Assembly (NCBI GenBank): GCA_900557315.1 | Contig: USSI01000094.1 | Span: forward strand, 1 to 6,062 | Direction: 5' to 3' | Origin: an uncultured Butyricicoccus sp. | GTDB taxonomy: Bacteria; Bacillota; Clostridia; Oscillospirales; Butyricicoccaceae | Length of the DNA stretch: 6,062 bases | Part shown: one piece after another, positions 1 through 5,692 of the stretch | Layout of the letters: each line of letters opens with the position of its first letter | Numbering within the stretch: the first letter of the stretch is position 1 | Program-made: the position numbers and the translations under genes | Notes under the pieces: model-generated | The model's database searches: none | The model's input: the letters and a program-made list of their open reading frames with translations, nothing else | Told to the model about the DNA's origin: nothing

Positions 1-1023
1 ATCGCTGAATTAGACAAATCCATGGAGGAGCCGGGCTTTTGGGACGACCCCGAGAAATCCACGCGTATGGTCCGCGAGGCCAAGAACTTAAAGGACGACG
101 TGGAGACTTACCGGGAGCTGGAACAGGAGTACGACGATATCCAGGTGATGATCCAGATGGGCTACGAGGAGAACGACGCTTCCGTGATCCCGGATATCCA
201 GGAGATGCTGGATCATTTTATCAAAACGCTGGAGGACATGCGCTTAAAGCTGCTCCTGTCCGGCGAGTACGACAAGAACAACGCCATTCTGCGCCTGAAC
301 GCGGGCGCGGGCGGCACGGAGTCCTGCGACTGGTGCAGCATGCTCTACCGCATGTACTGCCGCTGGGCAGAGAAAAAAGGATTTAAGACAGAGGTGCTGG
401 ATTTCCTGGACGGGGATGAGGCCGGTATCAAGTCGGTTACGGTGCAGATTAACGGGGAAAATGCCTATGGTTATCTGCGCTCTGAACACGGAGTGCACCG
501 CCTGGTGCGTATTTCACCCTTTAACGCGGCGGGCAAGCGCCAGACATCCTTTGTGTCCTGCGATATCATGCCGGACATTGAGGAGGATATTGATATAGAG
601 ATTAATCCGGATGATATCCGTATTGATACCTACCGCTCCAGCGGCGCAGGCGGACAGCACATCAACAAGACCTCGTCCGCGGTGCGCCTGATCCACAAGG
701 CGACCGGCATCGTAGTCTCCTGCCAGACCGAGCGCAGCCAGTTCCAGAACAAGGACAACTGCCTGCGTATGCTGCGCAGCAAGCTGGTCGAGATCAAGGA
801 GCGCGAGCATCTGGAGAAGATTTCGGATATCAAGGGCGTGCAGATGAAGATCGAGTGGGGCAGCCAGATCCGCTCCTATGTCTTCATGCCCTACACCCTC
901 GCCAAGGACACCCGCACCGGCTTTGAGAACGCAAACATCAACGCCGTGATGGACGGCGACCTGGATGGGTTCATCAACGCCTACCTGTCCGGCCTTGCGG
1001 CGGGCACCCTGTCCACCAAGTAA
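1..1023 (+). CDS. prfB: Peptide chain release factor 2 (RF2), 5' end cut by the window
   Basis: Class I release factor that recognises UGA and UAA stop codons in the ribosomal A site and triggers peptidyl-tRNA hydrolysis in the cytoplasm. The frame is open from base 1 (340 codons visible, TAA stop), so the gene starts upstream. RF2 is usually about 330-370 residues, so roughly 25-30 N-terminal residues are probably missing, including the place where many bacteria have a programmed +1 frameshift. Counting from the internal Met at base 22, the stop-codon reading tripeptide SPF is at residues 165-167 (bases 514-522), which separates RF2 from RF1 (PxT). The catalytic GGQ is at residues 210-212 (bases 649-657) in the usual context [17 protein letters not shown]. 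The acidic N-terminal coiled-coil domain and a C-terminal MDGDLDGFINAYL match the family. A terminator follows directly, so this is the last gene of its transcript. Confidence 0.97.
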   Translation: MAELDKSMEEPGFWDDPEKSTRMVREAKNLKDDVETYRELEQEYDDIQVMIQMGYEENDASVIPDIQEMLDHFIKTLEDMRLKLLLSGEYDKNNAILRLNAGAGGTESCDWCSMLYRMYCRWAEKKGFKTEVLDFLDGDEAGIKSVTVQINGENAYGYLRSEHGVHRLVRISPFNAAGKRQTSFVSCDIMPDIEEDIDIEINPDDIRIDTYRSSGAGGQHINKTSSAVRLIHKATGIVVSCQTERSQFQNKDNCLRMLRSKLVEIKEREHLEKISDIKGVQMKIEWGSQIRSYVFMPYTLAKDTRTGFENANINAVMDGDLDGFINAYLSGLAAGTLSTK

Positions 1024-1034
1024 CCACAGCTGGG

Positions 1035-1070
1035 AAACACGCTGCCGCGCCTTCGGCGGCGTGTTTTTTT
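1035..1070 (+). terminator. Rho-independent terminator of prfB
   Basis: The hairpin begins 11 bases after the prfB stop. AAACACGC (1035-1042) pairs with GCGTGTTT (1059-1066), continues inward through GCC/GGC pairs, and runs into a T tract (1064-1070). An alternative inner register (GCCG 1044-1047 with CGGC 1057-1060) is also possible. The T tract is on the plus strand, which matches prfB. Confidence 0.9.
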
Positions 1071-1241
1071 GCGAAAATGGATGGAACCTGTAAAAAACCA
1101 GGCAAAAACCGGTGTTATTCATGATTTTTATAAAATGCGGTCACCAACAAAACGCATGTTTGTCACCCGCCTCCCGTATGCTGTGGAGTGTACCGGAACA
1201 GATGCCGGTCGCACATCACAGTTGGAATGGAGATGGAACAT
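1071..1241. other. Intergenic leader between prfB and the lipoprotein gene
   Basis: This is 171 bases without a convincing gene. It is AT-richer than its surroundings. A TATAAA box at 1129-1134 could serve as a -10 element, but no good -35 sits 16-18 bases upstream. An imperfect palindrome at 1147-1163 (ACAAAAC, GCAT, GTTTGT, one bulged A) could be a protein-binding site. No RNA gene is seen. Confidence 0.4.
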
Positions 1242-1592
1242 ATGAAGCACCATATGAAAAAAGCGGTTTTTGCTGCATTTATGGCAGCATGCCTGACGAT
1301 TTCGCTCGCCGCGTGCAGTTCGCAGACCACATCGACGGATGTAACCACGGACGAGGGCACCAGCCAGAGCACCACACAGGATGAGCCGAGCGATGACACG
1401 CTCCAGCAGGATACAGCGGACGAGGACGCTGCGCTTTCGGACGAGGGCCTGTCTGACAGCAGCCTGACGGACAGCGATACGACCGGCGACGCATCGGACG
1501 CATCGCCGGACGGCGGTACTGCAGAGGACGGCACCTCCGGCACGGAACAAGACGGCGCACCGGCCGACAGCACGGACAGCGGCGCGGAATGA
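1242..1592 (+). CDS. Small acidic low-complexity lipoprotein
   Basis: A 116-residue predicted lipoprotein. The N-terminus MKHHMKKAVF is followed by a hydrophobic stretch and the lipobox L22-A23-A24-C25, so Cys25 would be lipidated and the protein anchored on the outer face of the membrane. The mature 92 residues are almost only D, E, S, T, G, A and Q. 26 of 92 are acidic, with no Lys, Arg, His or aromatic residue, so no folded domain is expected. The ATG at 1242 is chosen because TGGAG at 1228-1232 lies 9 bases upstream and the basic n-region starts there. An in-frame ATG at 1188 would put 18 unusual residues ahead of the signal. It may act as a surface spacer or polyanion, but no family is recognised and the function is unknown. 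The neighbours give no functional hint. Confidence 0.75.
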   Translation: MKHHMKKAVFAAFMAACLTISLAACSSQTTSTDVTTDEGTSQSTTQDEPSDDTLQQDTADEDAALSDEGLSDSSLTDSDTTGDASDASPDGGTAEDGTSGTEQDGAPADSTDSGAE

Positions 1593-1620
1593 TCCCGCGC
1601 ATTGCCCGCACATAAAACCC

Positions 1621-1655
1621 AGCCCTCCGGCACAAACTGTCACCGGAGGGCTTTT
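1621..1655 (+). promoter_or_regulatory. Perfect hairpin: weak terminator that also holds the SD of the transporter gene
   Basis: AGCCCTCCGG (1621-1630) pairs without mismatch with CCGGAGGGCT (1643-1652) around a 12-nt loop and is followed by only four T residues (1652-1655). It lies after the lipoprotein stop, so it may act as a terminator. The 3' arm also contains GGAGGG (1645-1650), the only good SD for the ATG at 1659, so a formed hairpin would hide the ribosome site from readthrough transcripts. Pairing is read directly; the regulatory role is inferred. Confidence 0.7.
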
Positions 1656-1658
1656 ACT

Positions 1659-1979
1659 ATGAAAGATCGTACAAAATTCGCGGTTACCGGCGCGTTGGCC
1701 GGCGCGGCGAACGGCTTTTTCGGGGCGGGCGGCGGCCTGTTCCTCGTCCCGCTTCTGGCCTCGTGGTGCGGTATGGAGCAGCGGAAAGCGTTTGCGACCT
1801 CGGTCGCGGTCATCCTGCCGCTCAGCGTGGTTTCCGCGGTGATCTACTGGATGAAAGGCGGGCTGGATTTCGGCACAGCATGGCCCTATCTGCTGGGCGG
1901 CGCGGTGGGCGGCGTCATCGCGGGACGCCTTTTCCAAAAGATGCGCATGGTCTGGCTGCGGCTGCATTTTCACAGATAG
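1659..1979 (+). pseudogene. TauE/SafE-type (TSUP) permease, first half, truncated
   Basis: Membrane protein of the TSUP (sulfite/organosulfonate exporter TauE/SafE-like) family; the substrate cannot be told. The 106 residues carry the first family repeat: the glycine motif NGFFGAGGG at residues 18-26 leading into LFLVPLL, then KAFATSVAVILPLS (43-56) and a third hydrophobic helix (about 73-92). The second half-gene shows that WLR should lead into a fourth helix. Here the frame reads WLRLHFHR and stops at TAG (1977-1979), so helix four is missing. Beyond that TAG the same frame next stops at TGA 2034-2036, overlapping an ATG as ATGA. That would give 125 codons, the expected half-size, so the intact ancestor may have ended there. 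The ATG at 1659 has GGAGGG 8 bases upstream. It could still be translated as a short protein, but damage or a sequence error is more likely. Confidence 0.7.
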
Positions 1980-2023
1980 GGGCAAGCGACTGTGCCTTTA
2001 TCAGCCGCAGGGGACGCCGCCAT

Positions 2024-2350
2024 ATGGGGAGGATGACCGGCATCCTGTCCGGCTTTGGCATCGGCGGCGGTTCGCTGCTGCTGCTCTATCTGACGCTGTT
2101 TGCAGGCGTCGGCCAGTACCAGGCGGGCGGCATCAACCTGCTGTATTTTATCGCCTGCGCACCCGCGGCGCTCTGGTCGCACATCAAAAACGGGCTGGTG
2201 GAGGGCAAGGCGGTCAAATGGTGCGTTGCGGCAGGCGTGCTGACCTCGGTTGCAGCGGCGTTCCTGGCCGCGCGCATGGACACGGACTGGCTGCGTCGGG
2301 CGTTCGGTGTGTTCCTGCTGTATGTCGGCGCGAAAGAGCTGCTGGCGAAG
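2024..2350 (+). pseudogene. TauE/SafE-type (TSUP) permease, second half, no proper stop
   Basis: Second TSUP repeat: GILSGFGIGGGSLLLLYLTLF at residues 6-26, a GGINLLYF segment and a last helix WLRRAFGVFLLYVGAKELLAK ending near residue 109. Together with the gene before it this would give the roughly eight-helix TSUP fold. The ATG at 2024 has AGGGGA (2009-2014) 9 bases upstream; an in-frame ATG at 2033 overlaps a TGA of the first half's frame. Recognisable protein ends near 2350, but the frame stays open through a Gly/Pro-rich tail, the terminator hairpin and the whole antisense strand of sua5, stopping only at 3476-3478. In another frame a TAG stands at 2353-2355, just where the family should end, so a one-base indel is plausible. 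I annotate only the homologous part. The two damaged halves suggest decay or assembly errors. Confidence 0.7.
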
Positions 2351-2386
2351 GGTAGCGGCGGCGCGCCCCGCCCCGCGCCGGGCACG

Positions 2387-2417
2387 AAAAAAGGGCGGAC
2401 CTATCGGTCCGCCCTTT
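2387..2417 (-). terminator. Strong terminator of the sua5 transcript, possibly bidirectional
   Basis: AAAGGGCGGACC (2390-2401) pairs perfectly with GGTCCGCCCTTT (2406-2417) around a 4-nt loop. The A6 run at 2387-2392 gives a U6 tract on the minus strand, 12 bases beyond the sua5 stop. On the plus strand only three T residues follow, so it may also, more weakly, end transcripts from the TSUP genes. Confidence 0.9.
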
Positions 2418-2428
2418 GCAGCAAGCGC

Positions 2429-3454
2429 TCATACCTCGATCACGGAAAAGCCTGCGGCCTTTTTGATGCGGTTGGCGACCGCCAGCCCCAGCCCCTCGTC
2501 CGAGGGGCACTGCGCCCAGATCTGCTCAACGCCGGTGTCGTCGAACGCGCGCAGGCGGTCGAACACCTCGCGTGCCTGCGCCGCAAGGTCGAATTGGGAA
2601 CCAAAGCACTCCACTACGCAGGTGGGGAAATAATCCCGGTATTCGTCAAAGCAAAGTACGCCAGTGGGGCCTTGCAGGTGTTCTTGAATATACATTGCCG
2701 CCTTTTGTGGGTCGCCGCGCACAACCGTCACCGGTGCTTTGGGCGCATAGTGGCGGTACTTCATGCCCGGCGCGGACACCTTGACGTCGTCCCCGATCTT
2801 TTCGTACAGCGCGCGGTCCACCTCGACCTCACCCAGTACGCTGCGCAGCTGCTCGAGCGTGATACCGCCCGGCCGCAGCAGCCGCGGTTTTTCCAGCGCG
2901 AGCGTGACAACGGTCGATTCCACGCCCACGCCGCACGGCCCGCCATCCAGAATCGCGGCGATTTTACCGTCCATATCGCGCAGGACGTGCTCCGCGGTGG
3001 TGGTGGACGGCCGTCCGGAGGTGTTTGCGGAGGGCGCGGCAAGCGGCACGCCCGCTGTGCGGATCAGGTCGCGCGCCAGCGGGTGCGACGGCAGGCGGAT
3101 GCCCACCGTGTCCAGCCCGCAGGAAACCTCGTGCGGGATGCAGCCCCCCTTGGGCACGATCATGGTCAGCGGCCCGGGCCAGAACGCTTCGGCCAGCGCC
3201 TTTGCCTGCGGCGGCACCGCCGGGCACAGGTCGTAAATCTGCTCGAAGTCCGCAATGTGCACGATCAGCGGGTTATCCTGCGGCCGTCCCTTCGCGAGGA
3301 AGATTTTCGCTACTGCTTCCCCATTCAGAGCGTTTGCAGCCAGCCCATAGACCGTTTCCGTGGGTATGCCCACCACTTCCCCCTGCAAAATCAGGCCAGC
3401 TGCGATTTTTACCGCGTTTTTATCCGATTGTGGGGAAAGCATGATTGTTTTCAT
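2429..3454 (-). CDS. ywlC: Threonylcarbamoyl-AMP synthase (Sua5/YwlC family)
   Basis: Makes threonylcarbamoyl-AMP from threonine, bicarbonate and ATP, the first step of t6A modification at position 37 of ANN-decoding tRNAs; TsaD and partners then transfer the group to tRNA. The 341 residues match the long two-domain Sua5 type. The YrdC domain (about 10-200) shows PTETVYGLA (31-39), the KxR motif K55-G-R57 followed by PQDNPLIVHI, SANTSG (142-147) and GVESTVV (177-183). The linker SAPGMKYRHYAP (227-238) leads to the Sua5 C-terminal domain. ATG at 3454 has a modest GGAAG about 8 bases upstream, 25 bases after the preceding stop. It is the last gene of the minus-strand set that includes prfA, a known association in Firmicutes; prmC, often found between the two, is absent here. 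Confidence 0.96.
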   Translation of the reverse strand: MKTIMLSPQSDKNAVKIAAGLILQGEVVGIPTETVYGLAANALNGEAVAKIFLAKGRPQDNPLIVHIADFEQIYDLCPAVPPQAKALAEAFWPGPLTMIVPKGGCIPHEVSCGLDTVGIRLPSHPLARDLIRTAGVPLAAPSANTSGRPSTTTAEHVLRDMDGKIAAILDGGPCGVGVESTVVTLALEKPRLLRPGGITLEQLRSVLGEVEVDRALYEKIGDDVKVSAPGMKYRHYAPKAPVTVVRGDPQKAAMYIQEHLQGPTGVLCFDEYRDYFPTCVVECFGSQFDLAAQAREVFDRLRAFDDTGVEQIWAQCPSDEGLGLAVANRIKKAAGFSVIEV

Positions 3455-3479
3455 ATCTTACACTTCCATCAGTGGTGAT

Positions 3480-3944
3480 TTATGATTGTATTTTTGTTTC
3501 TTCTGAGATGACAATCCCATTTTCCATCTTAAATTCCAGCACAATATAATCCAGCCAGTCACTGTCCACGATATAGGACATCTGCGTGTCGTTCGACGCG
3601 AAATCCGGCTCGCCCAGCAGGGCGCGCACATCGGCTTCGGCCATGCCGGCCAGTTCTACGGTGTCCCGCAGGCTGGGCAGCAGGAAATGCCGGTCTTCCG
3701 GCGCGGTCTCTGCCCAGTTTTCCGCGGTGAAATCCCGCGGCACGCCGATGCCAAGCTCGAAAAAGCCGTTCGCCTGCCACACGCCGCCGCCAAGCAGCAG
3801 CGCGCACAGCGCGATCGACACAAACCAGCTCCGCCGCCGTATTTTCCCCGCAAACAGGAGGATACTCCCCGCGAGGAACGCGGCGACACCGAGCAGCGCC
3901 AGCCCAAGGCCGGAATGCAGTGCAAAAAAGAAAAACAGTTCCAC
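3480..3944 (-). CDS. Two-helix membrane protein with a BamE-like outer domain
   Basis: A 154-residue protein of unknown function. Residues 4-32 and 39-58 are hydrophobic helices joined by a basic turn (K34-I-R-R-R38), which places both ends outside the cell. Residues 60-154 form a soluble domain with the pattern AEADVRALLGEPD (102-114), then SYIV and a terminal LEFKMENGIV. This helix-LGEPD-strand layout resembles SmpA/BamE-type small domains found on many Firmicutes lipoproteins; that likeness is by eye and not proof. The start is GTG at 3944, with a strong GGGAGGG (3957-3951) 6 bases upstream, lying inside the 3' arm of a perfect hairpin. It sits 63 bases after the 68-residue membrane gene and 25 before ywlC, so it is probably co-transcribed, though a local promoter is possible. 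Confidence 0.85.
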   Translation of the reverse strand: MELFFFFALHSGLGLALLGVAAFLAGSILLFAGKIRRRSWFVSIALCALLLGGGVWQANGFFELGIGVPRDFTAENWAETAPEDRHFLLPSLRDTVELAGMAEADVRALLGEPDFASNDTQMSYIVDSDWLDYIVLEFKMENGIVISEETKIQS

Positions 3945-3950
3945 AATGAT

Positions 3951-3981
3951 CCCTCCCGCCTCTATTATAGCGGCGGGAGGG
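3951..3981 (-). promoter_or_regulatory. Perfect hairpin covering the SD of the 154-residue membrane protein
   Basis: On the minus-strand RNA, CCCTCCCGCC (3981-3972) pairs perfectly with GGCGGGAGGG (3960-3951) around an 11-nt loop. The SD GGGAGGG is wholly in the 3' arm and the stem ends 6 bases before the GTG start. No T tract follows, so it is not a terminator. The loop holds TATAAT (3969-3964), a perfect -10 hexamer on the minus strand, but no good -35 is seen. A transcript starting from such a -10 would lack the 5' arm and leave the SD free. Confidence 0.6.
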
Positions 3982-4007
3982 CTGAATTTTGTGACGTTTT
4001 TGTTAAA

Positions 4008-4214
4008 TTACGGCAGGAACGGCAGCGCCAGCAGCGCGTCCGGCGCCTGAATCACGCCGGTATACAGGCCGACCGCAATCAGCACCACACCGATCGCGAG
4101 CACGATCAGTTTTTTCGTGATCTTCAGGATGAGCAGCACAATGTTGATAAGCACGAGCGCGCCGCCGATCACCAGCCAGGGCGCGGACTGCCAGAGTGCG
4201 GAAAGTTCGTTCAT
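4008..4214 (-). CDS. Small two-helix membrane protein, unknown function
   Basis: A 68-residue hydrophobic protein. Helix one covers about residues 12-30, a basic turn K31-I-T-K-K35 follows, and helix two covers about 36-52, ending in a short Pro/Leu-rich tail. The basic turn suggests both ends face outside. The ATG at 4214 has AAAGGAG (4229-4223) 8 bases upstream, a strong signal that this is a real gene. It starts 30 bases after the prfA stop on the same strand with no terminator between, so co-transcription with prfA is likely. I do not recognise a family, and its position between prfA and ywlC gives no clear functional hint. Confidence 0.85.
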   Translation of the reverse strand: MNELSALWQSAPWLVIGGALVLINIVLLILKITKKLIVLAIGVVLIAVGLYTGVIQAPDALLALPFLP

Positions 4215-4244
4215 TGGGGGTTCTCCTTTCGAGGGGTACAGGGG

Positions 4245-5309
4245 TTATGCTTCGCTTTGGGCCTTGAGCTTTTCGGCGGTGTCCGCCGCGATCAGCGCAT
4301 CCAGGATCTCGTCCATGTCGCCGTTCAGGAACTGGTCGAGTTTGTACAGCGTCAGCTTGATGCGATGGTCGGACACGCGGTTTTCCGGATAGTTATAGGT
4401 GCGGATGCGCTCCGAACGGTCGCCCGTGCCGACCTGGCTTTTGCGGTCGGCGGCGATGGCGGCCTGCTGCTTTTCGACCTCGGCTTCGTACAGCCGCGAA
4501 CGCAGCACGCGCATGGCCTTATCGCGGTTTTTGTGCTGGCTGCGCTCGTCCTGGCACTCGACGACCGTGCCGGTCGGGATGTGCGTGATGCGGATGGCGG
4601 ACGATGTTTTATTGATATGCTGGCCGCCCGCGCCGGATGACCGGAAGGTGTCAATGCGCAGATCGTTCGGGTCGAGGTAGAAATCCACTTCCTCGGCCTC
4701 GGGCAGCACCGCGACCGTGGTGGTCGAGGTGTGCACGCGGCCCTGGCTCTCGGTTTCGGGCACGCGCTGGACGCGGTGCACGCCGCTCTCAAACTTGAGG
4801 CGCGAATACACCTTATCCCCCGCGACGCGGAACACGATCTCCTTATACCCGCCCAGTTCGGTCTCGGATTTGCTCATGACCTCGGTCTGCCAGCCGCGTT
4901 TATCTGCGTACATGGTGTACATACGGTACAGGTCGGCGGCGAACAGCGCGCTTTCCTCGCCGCCCGCGCCGCCGCGGATTTCCACGAAAATATTTTTCTC
5001 GTCGTTCGGGTCTTTGGGCAGCAGCAGGATTTTGAGTTCGTCCTCGAGCCGCGCGATATCGGCTTTGGCCTGCTGGAGTTCCTCCTGCGCCAGCTCTTTC
5101 ATATCCGGATCGGACAGCATTTCGAGCGCGTCGGCCTGTGCCTGCTGCGCTTTTTCGTACGCGCGGAAGGCGGCGACGATCGGTTCGAGTTCGTTGCGCT
5201 CCTTGAGGAGCTTCGCCGCCCGGTCGGGGTCGTCGTATAAGCCTGGTTCGGCCAGGCGCGCTTCCAGTTCGTCCATGCGCTGGGCCAGGGCGTTCAGTTT
5301 TTCAAACAT
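4245..5309 (-). CDS. prfA: Peptide chain release factor 1 (RF1)
   Basis: Class I release factor for UAA and UAG stop codons, acting in the ribosomal A site. The full length of 354 residues is typical. Residues 1 to about 105 form the N-terminal charged coiled-coil domain; the core has [14 protein letters not shown]. The stop-codon reading motif PxT is PET at residues 184-186 (bases 4760-4752) in [14 protein letters not shown]. The catalytic GGQ is at 228-230 (bases 4628-4620) with [10 protein letters not shown] after it; the glutamine would be methylated by PrmC, whose gene is not in the window. ATG at 5309 follows the stop of the RHH gene by only 6 bases, and its likely SD, AAAGGG (5326-5321), lies in the last codons of that gene. 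This suggests translational coupling to a DNA-binding protein, an unusual neighbour for prfA. Confidence 0.97.
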   Translation of the reverse strand: MFEKLNALAQRMDELEARLAEPGLYDDPDRAAKLLKERNELEPIVAAFRAYEKAQQAQADALEMLSDPDMKELAQEELQQAKADIARLEDELKILLLPKDPNDEKNIFVEIRGGAGGEESALFAADLYRMYTMYADKRGWQTEVMSKSETELGGYKEIVFRVAGDKVYSRLKFESGVHRVQRVPETESQGRVHTSTTTVAVLPEAEEVDFYLDPNDLRIDTFRSSGAGGQHINKTSSAIRITHIPTGTVVECQDERSQHKNRDKAMRVLRSRLYEAEVEKQQAAIAADRKSQVGTGDRSERIRTYNYPENRVSDHRIKLTLYKLDQFLNGDMDEILDALIAADTAEKLKAQSEA

Positions 5310-5315
5310 ATCGGT

Positions 5316-5558
5316 TTATTCCCTTTCGTTTTTCGGCGGCCACTCGTAGGCCTCGCCCTCTTGCTGCATCGCTTCGATAATCAGCCGGTTGATGAAATTA
5401 TTGACCGATTCGCCGTGTTTTGCGGCAAATTCCTGTATTTTTGCCCGGCAACCCTTTGGAACATTCAAACCGATGCGGTCATATGATTTCGCAATATATT
5501 TATTGGTTGCGCGCTGATGCGCCTTACTCGTCTTAGGCTTTTTCTGTTGTTCTGACAT
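5316..5558 (-). CDS. Arc-like ribbon-helix-helix DNA-binding protein
   Basis: An 80-residue small regulator. After a basic, flexible N-terminal arm (about 1-24), the strand YDRIGLNVP (26-34) would pair with a second subunit to form the two-stranded ribbon that reads DNA. Helix A is about residues 35-48 and helix B, after the turn G49-E-S, is about 51-65 (VNNFINRLIIEAM). The pattern is that of Arc-type RHH proteins common on phages and integrative elements and in antitoxins. ATG at 5558 is chosen because AGGGGG (5570-5565) lies 6 bases upstream; a longer frame from 5639 would start inside the repeat-rich promoter region. It is divergent from the 81-codon gene and probably binds the repeats between them. 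It ends 6 bases before prfA, so autoregulation would extend to RF1. No adjacent toxin is evident. Confidence 0.85.
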   Translation of the reverse strand: MSEQQKKPKTSKAHQRATNKYIAKSYDRIGLNVPKGCRAKIQEFAAKHGESVNNFINRLIIEAMQQEGEAYEWPPKNERE

Positions 5559-5608
5559 GAGCCGCCCCCTGTCTGTTCCATTTGTTGCACTTTGCAGAAA
5601 GATACAAT

Positions 5609-5674
5609 TATATTGTTGTAAATGTATGCACCTTGCCACTTGATATATTGTTGTAAGTGCATTATACTTACAAC
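5609..5674. promoter_or_regulatory. Operator-like repeats in the divergent promoter region
   Basis: TATATTGTTGTAA occurs twice exactly (5609-5621 and 5644-5656), 35 bases start to start. The match extends to TATATTGTTGTAARTGYAT with two changes. The second copy is also part of a perfect inverted repeat, GTTGTAAG (5650-5657) and CTTACAAC (5667-5674), with a 9-nt spacer. On the minus strand, TATAAT hexamers at 5612-5607 and 5666-5661 abut or overlap these repeats and could be -10 boxes for the RHH-prfA transcript, though no good -35 goes with either. The arrangement suits binding by an RHH dimer or tetramer; the binding is inferred. Confidence 0.7.
5640..5668 (+). promoter_or_regulatory. Sigma-A-like promoter of the 81-codon gene
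   Basis: TTGATA (5640-5645), a 17-base spacer, and TATACT (5663-5668) each differ from consensus at one base. Transcription would begin near 5675, giving a leader of only about 18 bases that contains AAAGGAG (5676-5682), 10 bases before the ATG at 5693. The inverted repeat 5650-5674 overlaps the -10 box, so a bound repressor would block it. Confidence 0.75.
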
Positions 5675-5692
5675 TAAAGGAGCAAGAAACAT

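Noticed and set aside
1..30. Programmed frameshift site of prfB
   Set aside because: The window starts inside the gene after the usual site, so it cannot be seen here.
514..1122. Minus-strand open frame opposite the end of prfB
   Set aside because: It covers the SPF- and GGQ-bearing part of RF2 and the terminator; it is a shadow of prfB.
1188..1241. Upstream ATG as start of the lipoprotein
   Set aside because: It would add 18 residues ahead of a normal basic signal-peptide start, and the SD at 1228-1232 fits the ATG at 1242.
1128..1985. Long minus-strand open frame opposite the lipoprotein and first TSUP half
   Set aside because: The product is Arg/Ala/Cys-rich without domains, and the plus strand has the signal peptide, TSUP motifs and SD sites.
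3687..4640. Long plus-strand open frame opposite prfA and the two small membrane genes
   Set aside because: It lies antisense to genes with clear family motifs or SD sites, has no SD of note and a composition typical of reversed GC-rich codons.
5559..5639. Longer start for the RHH protein
   Set aside because: The added residues are encoded by the repeat-bearing promoter region, and AGGGGG at 5570-5565 fits the ATG at 5558.
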